Position numbers and translations under genes: made by a program
Notes under the pieces: model-generated
What the model was told of the DNA's origin: nothing
Seen by the model: the letters and a program-made list of their open reading frames with translations, nothing else
Database searches by the model: none
Shown: positions 36,201-48,200 of the stretch, in pieces
Position numbering within the stretch: the stretch's first letter is position 1
How the letters are laid out: every line of letters starts with the position of its first letter
Source: Lamellibrachia columna
Taxonomy: Eukaryota > Annelida > Polychaeta > Sabellida > Siboglinidae
Length of the DNA stretch: 64,000 nt
Direction: 5' to 3'
Assembly: GCA_963662155.1 (NCBI GenBank)
Contig: OY759274.1
Coordinates: forward strand, 24,089,122-24,153,121

Positions 36201-39200
36201 AGAGGATGTAGTCGAACAGGTGCTTGAGTAGGGCGCCACCTATTGGCAAGTTCACGAGGTACTTCGTGAGTTTCAGGAAGCAGTCGAGAACGTCTTCAGT
36301 CACATGTTGCCGTGACGACTGGTAGCAGAAAATAAGATTGCAGTTGGATTTTCTGTGTTTTTCAGTTATCTGACTCAGAGTAGGGGCAGGCCAACAGATG
36401 AAAATATCTTTTAACATAAATGCTGTGTTAAATCTTTCATTGCTACAAAAAATCAGTGTACATAAAAAATTATGTTCTCTATTTGTGATTGTCTTTATAA
36501 AATTGATTTCCTTTTAAAATTAATATCCTTTCTAAGATACGAACATGGCTTGAAAACCTTAACCAAAAAATGGCAACCATTACATGACAGCCATCATGTG
36601 ATGGCTGTCATGTGACTGACATCACATGACATGGTGGATGAGAGAGGACAACAAACCTTCTCGAGGAGATAGCTGATGACGAGGAAGCCTTTGTTTTGCA
36701 CCAGTTGTTGTTGTATGTTGACTGAACTCTCAAGTAGGTCACATAACAGACCCATCAGTGTCGAGCTGAAACACCGTCAAATACAACACAATACAAACTT
36801 CTATTGCGCTAGAATCTTTCGGAAACCCCAGTTTAGACAGTTTCAAGTTGATGTAACAATTCCAGTCGTAAACAGTTGGATTGGTATGCTGAGGAGATAT
36901 GGAGGATAAAAACGAGTTTACTGTAGCTGGGGTGGCTGTTATATGTCCGTCTTGAATTGAGTAGTTTCAGTAGAAGTGTTTAAGATAAATTAACCATTTC
37001 TTCAAAGACTGTAGTTGAAATACTGTATAATATTCCAGATTAATAAAATTTGGGGTTTTTCTTTTTGCCTACATGTAACACGCGTTCATACATTTTTATA
37101 AAAAAAAAACTTAATTAGGTAGTTTCCTGATTGTTATTGATAACAGAAATGTCGATAGATATGTGTATCATGCTTGAAATGTGACGATTTTCACTGGCGT
37201 TTTATGTATTGTTGACAAAACATACCAGCCATTTGTAAAATTGACATGTCCCCTTAATTTGCCACCACAACTGCCCCAACTACCTTAAACAGGTGGTTTT
37301 TAGTCAATGACAAAATGTTACTATATTTCCTGCTGACTTAACACTAACAGGGAGTGAGTTCCACAGAATTGGTACAGCAACTGAGGAAGCTCCAATTCCA
37401 ACGTTTGTCTTAAAACTAGGAACGAAAAATGGATTTGAACTAGATGATCGAAACTGTCTGGGCTGTCTTGCAGGTGTGAGTAGCAGATGTATAAATGCTG
37501 GTTGCTAGGGTGAAAGTGCTTGATAGGTAATTGTGCAGGTATTAAAAAGAATACAATATCAAACAGGGAGGCAATGCAATGATTTAAGAAGTGGTACTGA
37601 GTGAGATAAACTAGGAGACTGGGTAACTATCCTTGCCAAACAATTTTGCACTCATTGAAGTTTTTCAAGATGTCCCTGAAAGCTGTACTGTGAAAAAGTT
37701 AATTGTAATGACACGAAGCACACATCTAACTACCAGCAAGACATTTTGTGTCACAGCCAGCCAGCCAGCAAAACCAGCCAACCAGCCAGCCAGCCAGCAA
37801 AACCAGCCAACCAGCCAGCCAGCCAGACTATAGGTGTCAATATTACTGCTTTCGGGCAGGAATTATTGTTTTCCACGGCTTTCCAGGTTTTTTGATGAAA
37901 TGTCCCTTTTTTGTTTTTAAAAAACTTTTCAATTTGTTGCACACAAGGCCACCTGTTATTTGCATGGTCTCTAGTGATTTCACATCATCTTGTGCGTACA
38001 TTCACCACAAACAAGAACAACAAATCAACCTTTTGAACTATGCAACTGGAATGACTGCACCCAAAATATTGTGAGCTCTATTACAACCATTACAGAGAAA
38101 TATATATCCCATCAGACTTACCAGATGGTGTAGTCAATGACCTCAGACGAGTTATTGCCAGCCTCCTGCACAAAGTCCAGTTGACCAAAGAGTGGGAAGA
38201 GCACCTGCAATATATGAGACGACCCCTTGTCAGTGTCAATGTGTCATATATGAGACGACCCCTTGTCAGTGTCAATGCGCATATAAAAAACTCACATGGC
38301 AAAAAGTATATTTCAGGAGTTTTTCTTCTCTACAGTTAGTGATTCCAAGACGGGTTACATATTTACCCGAGTGGGATCTTTTACTTCCCCTGGCATAGAC
38401 ACCAGATAGAAGGGACCAACGGCTTTTAGTGGCTCTTCCGAAAGACACGGGCAAAGTGGGGTGAACGAAATTGTCCAAGTTTCAAAGTGGAAGCAGGTGG
38501 ATTCGAACCCAGGTCCATTCTACTGCGCCCAGTATCCTTCTCAAAAAGTTTACTTTTCCTCTCTATGTGAACACAGAGTTTCACAACCCACAACAACAAA
38601 ATCAGAAAGAAAAATCATCGAAATCCAATAATAAGCCCACCTGCTTTAAAGCATGTTTTTCAAGACACCAAGTAACCTGCAACCCCAAATGCACAACCCC
38701 AAATACACAACCCCAAACCCCAATGAGTCTGACCCCCATTGTCTGGTACAGTCACCTGTATTCCACCGATGGAGTGCAGCGTGCTGTGAATGGAATGTGT
38801 GACCACTGCCTTGACGTCCTGCAGCATGAGTGCGTGCGGCGTGTGCACGAAGTACGACGGGTTTCCCTTGGGGGACGACTCAAGACACAGCTGACTGTCA
38901 CATGCCACGGGTGTGTACATGAACACAATCGAGTTAGTCAACTTGCTGTCGTACAACACCTGGAACCAGGACACGAGATATCAGCATGCTAGTTGATACC
39001 AGACTCTGGGACAATCTGACTCAAGTATGTTGAGAAACCTTTCAGGGTCTATTGCTATGCTCTACAGAGCTTTCGTCACCTTCTTGGTCACTTCTACTTA
39101 ACACATGATCGAACGACAAAGAGATCTCTATGTACCAAAAGCATGGACCAAAATCTTCCATAACTCTATAGCAGTTACTAGTGCAAAAATCTGGGACACT

Positions 39201-42200
39201 CTGAGCCTAGCACTACAAAATTGTAACTCCATTTATGCTTTTAAAACATGTTATCTGAAGAATATCTTTGATTAAACAAACTTGACACACAAGACTATGA
39301 ACACTTTAACATGACTATTTTAGTTAACTTATTGATATTACGTATTTTATCCATATCACTTCTCAAATTGCTGAGCTAAACATTTTTACTTAACTTATTT
39401 GAATCCATTTTTAAACTATCTTTACTGCATCTTAACATATACTCTCATTTGTAATTCTTTAATCATAAGCAGTACTATATTTACTTTACTTATATGATAA
39501 ACTCATGACCCTGGGGAACACAAAATATATATTTATAATGTTTATCAAGAATAAAAAACGTTTATTATTATTATTATTCAGCTTCAGCCTGAACTGTTCT
39601 CTGGTGTCATGTGACCATGTGGTATCCCCTATCTCTGTTTGTAGTTGGATGCTCCGCCATTCATTGATTTTCTGACCCAGAAATTGTTCTCTTTGTCCAA
39701 CACTGTCGTATCTCTGGCTGTGACGTTAAGGCCCTTGTTGACATTGCGACAAAGTTCCGTGGGTATAACAATACTCTGAGGTATATTAACTAACTTAGAT
39801 ATGTAGTAAGATATTAACTTACTATGATACGTAGTAAGATATTAACTTACTTTGATATGTAGTAAGATAATACCTTATGTAGTAAGATATTAACTTACTT
39901 TGATATGTAGTAAGATATTAACTTACTTTGATATGTAGTAAGATATTAACTTACTTTGATGTAGTAAGGTATTTGTTGTTTTTAACTGACATTTTTTCTA
40001 TTAAACTACAAATTTGAGTAGTGACATTCTGCAGCATAAAAGTCAAGATTTCTTCGAAGAGCTTCATTCTGCCTATGTGAATGAACAACGTTGTCAAACT
40101 GCTTTGCATTGTACAAGTCATACCTTCTTTATGGCTGGGTTCATTAGAATGTTGCTCTCTGACTCGAACCGGAACTGACTCTGAAATCAAAGCAATAAGT
40201 CCAATCAAGAAACCAGTATACAAACAACAATTAATAATCATATTTTTTCAGTCAAACCTCACTAATGAGACCACTTGTAGGACTATGCTAAGTTGGTCTT
40301 AAATGTGAGGTAGTTTTAATATTGAATCATAGTGGAAATTGTCCTAGGCATCAGTGGGAATTGTTCTAGGTGTCAGTGGGATAAATTGCAACTACACGTC
40401 TTCTTTTTCATCAATGCATGGTTCTGTGTTATTTTAACATTGTGCATTTAAAATGTTGGTGTTTCAATAAATAACACACAACATGTAATTAATTTAAGTG
40501 GACACACCCTTTATTAATTAATATGATTCATGTACATTGTGCAAACATATTATTCCTAGTAGGTTGAAATCATGCGGGACATTTATGGGCACAATTATTG
40601 TATCACAATATATATAAATAAACAATAACAATGCAAAACATCTATCACAGCCAGAATTAATATTAATATTTTTCGCAATTGCATTAATGTTATCACCTAT
40701 ATTTGATCAACAATATTTTTTTAAGGTCCCCTTTGTTCAATGTGACACAGTCCTAGACTGAAGGCCTCACAGAACAAGTAGACATGTGACATGACATATA
40801 CTTTGTAGCCAGGCCCTAGACTGAAGGCCTCACTGACCAAGTCGACATATAACACATACCTTGCAGTCAGGCCCTACACTGAAAGCCTCACTGAACAAAT
40901 AGACATATGACACATACTTTGTAGCCAGGCCCTAGACTGTAGATGGCAGCCACCTGCTGAGCAGTGAAGGCCTCACTGAAGAGGTAGACTGAAGACATTT
41001 GCCCACAGAACATGGAGTCTTCGTCCATGTCTTGTTTGCAGCCCAAGTAGCATTTGTCAAACACCTGGTGACATCAACAACAGTGATTATAATAATGTCA
41101 TGAAAACAACATGGAGATGGGCAGGTGACACAGTAGGTGACACAGCAGGTGACACAGCAGGAATGTAAGACAACAGACGGACCAACAGAACAACTGAATG
41201 ACAACCAAGCCTGAAGAGGCAGACGGAAGAGACGATGGCGTAATGGCTTTAATAACTACTAAAAAATTTGAAACCCACAAGTAATCAAAAGTAATCAAAA
41301 GAATGTGGTTAGTTCACCAATTGAGAAATGTCAATACTAGAGAAAGGAAAACAGTGAAGTCATTGGTCGAAGTGGAGAGGTAGATTAAGGTAGAGAAATA
41401 GTGTAAAGAGACTAGAAAAGAGAGGCAGGGCTAGCAGGTGTGAGAAATTAGGAGGAAGCAAGACAGGTGGAGATAGTTGAATCTGCCTCGATCCGTGTGT
41501 GGTGAATTAATATATTACAGTCGAGCTTCGTTATAACGCGGTGGTCGGGATCCACAACTTCGGACTGCGCTGTACGCGAGACGCATTAGATGTTCTCATA
41601 TCTGCCACCAGGGAGCTACTAAAGAACAACGATCGCCGCCCGCTGCACCAAGCCCATGAACGCTGTTGAAGTCCTCTGTGCTTGCAGCACTGTCTCATAT
41701 GCCAACATTCAGTTTATGGAACTTATTAAACTTATTATACTAGCATCAATGTGTATTATTTTTAAATGTCACACCCTGTTGATTCTTGAACTGAATAAAA
41801 CACATGTACGTATATCGTTATGGAATAGATCTACTACGATGATGATGTACTGGACCAATAGGCCTACGAATCGAAAATAATAACCTGGATCTGAGCAGCC
41901 GAAAACGTATATGATTTGACAAACGTAGTATGTAAGCTGATAACACAGAAAACGACAATAGGTAGAATTAATAATTCTACTTTCAACCGATCTCAACCAA
42001 AGCATAAATTTATTACGCACCACTTAACATTGATTCATCGGTTCATATGCGGATGACGAATTCGTATTTTCGCGCACCGGTAGAGCATTGGGTTAGGAAT
42101 TTGGCATGTTGGTTTCGCGTCGCGAAAACGATTAAATTTACGATGTAGTGGAAGCATGTAATTTCACCTAAGTGTTATGTTGGTATTGAATACTAAATGC

Positions 42201-45200
42201 ATTTAAAACTGCTGATCTGATTCTTACGCGAGGTGTATTTGTAAAAATCTCGATTGCAACTTACAAACTGTCGAAGCGAAGCCAGCGACAGCGATTGATG
42301 TCGGCGACAGCGCAAAACAAACAACACGTTGATACTCATTCATTGACATTGTATATCTAATTTATCTTGAGAATTGTCAAAGCAATTCTAAGTAGGTTTA
42401 AGCCCATTTGGTATTTTCTCCAGGCGGCAGAAAATCGTTATATCCGAATCCGTGTAATAACGGGGCGCATAATAACGAGGCGCGACTGTACTATGATCCA
42501 GCAAGTGGATGTATGTTTGTATGTATGTTTGTATGTGTGTTTGTATGTTATGCTACTCCTCCTAGATGCTTTGCATATGTCAGGAGTAAACAAAACGTAC
42601 AAGACAAGGTTGGACCTCTAGAAGACAGTGCTGGAAATATAATATCACAGGGGTTTTTAATGGCGGAAGACCTAAATGGTTACTTCAGTTCAGTGTTTAC
42701 CAAAGAAGATATTAGTTCATTACCAGTTGCTGGATAACAAATCACCGGGAGTGGATGGGATTCCTCCAAAATTACTAATGGAAACAGTAGATCAAATCAG
42801 TATACCACTTGCAAGAGTATTCAACTTGTCATTAAAAGAGGGAGTTGTTCCGTTTGAATGGAAAGAAGCAAACATCATACCATTATTTAAAAAGGGTTCG
42901 AGAAATAAGTAAGAGAATTACAGACCAGTGAGTTTAACGTCAGTGATTTGTAAATTATTAGATAGGTTAATTAAAGACCATATGGTGGACTTCCTCGTTA
43001 AGCATAAATTATTAAATTCATCTCAACATGGATTCCTTAAAGCGAGGTCATGCTTAACAAATATGTTATGTTTTTTGGAAGAAATCACTAAGTGGATAGA
43101 CGTGGGATCGCCAGTAGATATTATCTACTTAGATTTTCAGAAAGCTTTTGACAAAGTGCCACATCAAAGATTACTACTTAAATTAAAATCCCATGGTATC
43201 GGGGATAGCATAACTGACTGGATAGAACAATGACTGACTGACAGAAGACAACGAGTTGTAGTAGATGGAGAAGTTTCAAATTGGAAATCGGTTTTGAGTG
43301 GAGTACCTCAAGGATCAGTATTAGGACCTATATTATTCTTAATAAACAACATTTACAAAACGATCTAGACAGATTAGTGAAATGGTCTGAGAAATGGCAG
43401 ATGCTGTTCAATTTTGGGAAATGTAAATGCCTACATACAGGACATGGGAACTTGAATGTAAACTATAAAATGGGAGATACTGTTCTGGGTACTACTGTAA
43501 AAGAAAAGGACTTAGGAGTTACAATAAGCGCTGATATGAAAGTTTCAGAGCAGTGTGGTATTGCAGCTTCAAAGGGTAATCAAATTCTTGGATTGATTAG
43601 AAGAAACATAACATACAAGGGAAAAAAGTTAATTATACCTCTTTAAAAAGCAATAGTTAGACCTCATTTAGAATACTGTATACAAGCATGGAGAGCTAGA
43701 AAGAAATAGATATGCTTGAAAGCATACAAAGGAGAGCAACTAAAATTATTCCAGAACTTATAGACCTTAGTTTTGAAGAACGCCTGAAAGAATGTAGTTT
43801 AACTACTCTTGAGACAAGGAGGTTAAGAGATCATATTAAAGTTTTTAAGATATTGAATGGGTATGAAAATATTGATAGAAATATGTTTTTCGCACCCAAG
43901 AAGGATAGCAGAACTAGAGGACATGAGGAAAAATTAGTAAAAGATCAATGTAGATTGGACATCAGGAAGCACTCGTTCTCACAGAGGACAATAAATGAAT
44001 GGAACAAATTGTCTACAGATTGTGTAACTGCTAGCAGCGTGAATATGTTTAAAAACAAGGTTGACACATATCTCAGGACACAAATGTTGTACCCTCGATA
44101 AGCCAATGGCTTCCTTGTCCACTTGCCATCTGGGCCTTTGGCTTGGATGGCAAATCTTGTTAAATCTTGTTAAATCTGTTAAATCTCAGGTACCAAACTT
44201 TCAGCGACCCCCATGGTCAGGTCGTCAGTTTTATTTTTTAAATACACAACCCCCTTATTGCCTTTTCTAGGAACAATCAAATGACCCTTTGTAGTTATTA
44301 TGTACAATTGTCTGCAATGCTACATGAACAATTACTTATAATTGTTGACAAAGTCATGTGTCTTTTGTTTAATTGTCCCAAGTTACGTAACACAAGGGCA
44401 ACGCGTCGACAGACGTTACTATAACTGCCCGTATTATGCCACAATTTTTAGTTACAATAACCAACATGACATACTGTGATATATATAGTTAGCAAGCCTA
44501 CTGTGTCCTAGACCGTATTTACAGAAAGGTAACTTACATCACTAGTGCTGACGAGCCAGGCCATTTCTGTGTGTGACACTAACTGACCGTCCACGTAGCA
44601 GTTGAGTTCGTTCTTGCTCCATCGATTGTACAAATGGACGACACTGACCATGTACCACTGAGAACAGAAAACACTTCATTTGCGCCATAATGCTCATCAC
44701 ATGCTCGTACAAGTGGGGTACGGTGACATAATGCTCATCACATGCTCGTACAAGTGGGGTACAGTGACACAATGCTGGACAATCAACTTTCGCTCAGTCC
44801 CAGTTGCAACAGGGTCACTCGGTGGTATAAATGAGTACCTTGCAATAGACAGTGATGGAATTATGAGAACAAAACAGCTTTTGTGCAACAATTGCAGCAT
44901 GGCTGGATGCTTCCAAAGTTCAACGCAAAGTTTAAATGGTGTTTGCATGAAAAGATCTGCAAAGTGTAACACTTTGCTTTATACACAGTGTACACATGGA
45001 CCACATCCACACCCACACATGCACCACACCCACACCACACATGCACCTCATCCATACTACACACGCACCCCACCCACTACACATGCACCACATCTACACC
45101 ACACACACACACACCACACCATGCACACACCACATCCACACTGTGTATCACAAAACAGTATTTGTTTTTTATTGTGAGAACATTTCAATGTTTTTAAAAT

Positions 45201-48200
45201 GCATCCGTTCTAAATATTCTTTAACCAACAACTTGTACTAGCAATACAGCTTAGTTTCAGCAAACTACATGGCAAGATTAGTTCCAGTAACATGGTCATA
45301 TACCATGAGAGAAACTATTACAAACTCATAAGCAGAACCAACTTTACCTTCCTTGGTACAAAGTCATACTTGACACAATGCTGGAATCCTTTGCCTTTCA
45401 CCTTCATGGCAGTGATGACCAGGGCGTTGCCAAGGAAATGACCATAGTAACCAATTCCCTTGCTTGTCTGGAAACTAAAATGACATGGTGGTTATAACAG
45501 GCACTAAATCTACTCTAATACGACGACCACTACGCTTGCAAGTTTTAGTTATTTTATTGATGTGCTCCTGCAGTGATGATGAAACAATATTTCAGGAATT
45601 TACTAAGTTTAAAGAAATCATAGAGTAAAATTTAAATATTTGTTTCATTAGAGAACTGTAAACAGTTGTGTACTCGGAAGCGAGATAGAAACCATTTGTT
45701 TACTTGGAAGTGAGAGACCTTATACAGGTCTATGCAGAAACGAGAAACCTACTGTAGACCTACTTTGAAGAATTGGTGTTCTTGCGACATACCTACCGTT
45801 GGTCTACTAGATGTAGACCTACTTTGAAGTGATAGAATTGGTGTTCTTGCAAGTGACATACCTACCGTTGGTCTACTAGATGTAGACCTACTTTGAAGTG
45901 ATAGAATTGGTGTTCTTGCGACATACCTACCGTTGGTCTACTAGATGTAGACCTACTTTGAAGAGATAGAATAGGTGTTCTTGCGACATACCTACCGTTG
46001 GTCTACTAGATGTAGACCTACTTTGAAGTGATAGAATTGGTGTTCTTGCGACATACCTACCGTTGGTCTACTAGATGTAGACCTACTTTGAAGTGATAGA
46101 ATTGGTGTTCTTGCAAGTGACATACCTACCGTTGGTCTACTAGATGTATGTTTTGAAGTGACAGTGTAGGCATACATTGAATTGAGGGACTTAATTTGAC
46201 CTAACTTAGGACTCACCAGTAGAGAAATGGTTTCTCTCGTTCAATGTTAGTGCCAGTCACCGGGTCAAGGCGGAACCAGCAGTGGAATGTCCAGCCACTT
46301 TGGTACGGCCATCGAGCAATCGGAGGCAGATGAATTCCCTGTAAGAACAGGCAGAGATACATACAAAGGTTCACCCTTGCCACCGGGAAAATACAATTTT
46401 GCCCCCCTACACCCACACCCTTTGTTAGTCTGTTGTTATTATGGTGTGCTATATGAATCGGTAAAACACACCATTAAGTTCTTACTGAGCAATACCATTT
46501 TACATTAAACAAATGCAGATTTCACTGATCTGAAATGACCTGCCATGAAAGTTTAATGTCGACATACAATGCAATGCGAGAAATTTGCATTTTGCGTTTC
46601 AACTGCAACAACTGCATGAATCCATGTTAATAATAGTATGTAGACTGGTTATCAGCACAAAGAACCTATAATCTTTAGATTCTTAACTAGAGAAAACAAT
46701 TATGTAGCTGAATGGGTGTTAGGAAATAGGGAATGTACCAAACTCACCGCTCCTTTCTTGCCGGGGAAGCTAAAGAACTCATTCGCCCCATGTTTCTGAG
46801 GCATCAAACGAAGCACTTGAAGCAACTTCACTGAATGGTGTGGCTAAACAAGATGAAATAACACATTAATGGTGTGGCTAAACAAGATGAAATAACACAT
46901 TAATGGTGTGGCTAAACAAGATGAAATAACACATTCAAGCAATGTAAACCTAACATTAAAAAAATATCTTAATTGTAATTATCTTGACAGTCTATATTGT
47001 ACGTTTTTTTTTTATTTTACTTACATTTGCCCACCCCCCCATTACACCACATCATTTATTATGAGATGATAACAAAGATGTAAATAAATAATAATTATTA
47101 AGGGTGGCATGTAAATATTGATTTTGGTAACATAAATATTTGAAATGCCTGTTTGTTAGAATTCCTGTATTGTCACTGTATCACAATTCAGCATGTTAGC
47201 AAAGTTTCATTACCAAAAGTTGATTGAATTACAGCAATTTTGATGTCATAATGAATAATATAGTTAAATTCTACATAATTATATCAAATAATTTCATTAT
47301 ATAGCAGTGACAGTTTTTAATTCAACAACTTGTTCTAGATTTGATATCTATAGCACAACATTTAATTATAGAGTACCGTTGTTTTTAATTCAATAACATG
47401 TTCTAGAATTGACATAATAATGTTATATTAACCCCACAACTGCTTCTGTTTGGTCTACTTGTTAGCAGCATAGATTTAGAGTATGTTGCTTGCATTTGTG
47501 TAATATTTACCCATTTTCCATTCTGCCCCTTGAGTAGGCCAATCAGCAGTCTTAGTTCCTTCACTGTGATACTGTAGCTCGCCAGTACACATAGCATGTC
47601 AATGAACAAGTCTGAAACACAGCACACAGCTAGTGTTGGCAATCGGTTTCATTTTCATAATCGATCATCAGTTTTACATTCATAATCGATCACAGGTTCT
47701 ATTTTCATAATCGATCATCGGTTTGATTTTCATAATCAATCACCGGTCTGATTAAAAAATCAATCGTCAGTTTAATTTTCATAATGGATCATCGGTTTGA
47801 TTTTCATAATCAATCGTCGGTTTGATTTTCATAATTGATCGTCAGTTTGAATTTCATAACAGAATATTGGTGTGATTTTCAAAATCGACCACTGGTTTGA
47901 TTTTCAAAATCGATTGTCGGTTTGATTTTCATAATCGATCATCAGTTTGATTTTCATACTCAATACAAACCGATTGATGATTGATTATATAATCAGTTTG
48001 TGGGCAGCCATTGTAGGAAAGAATTCATTTACATTTTCGACAGCGCACTGACTTTTTCAACAGAATAACAGAAAGGGGAAGCCACAGAATAGCCAATCAC
48101 AGAAGTCGTCTCTCTTTCCATTGCCCAGAGAAGTCATGGAACGGAAACAATATTCAGCACAAATTTGTGATAAATTAATTGATTGAATGCATGAACCAAT

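Noticed and set aside
44985..45200. Overlapping short frames rich in His and Thr
   Set aside because: Low-complexity CACC/ACAC DNA, open in all frames.
45735..46150. Array in intron 5 as a further splice-junction array
   Set aside because: Units hold donor-like GTAGGTATGT words, but no exon 5 or exon 6 bases, so the origin from a junction is not supported.
47645..47985. Array near the exon 3 acceptor as a junction array
   Set aside because: Unit (TTTGATTTTCATAATCGATC) contains no exon 3 sequence.
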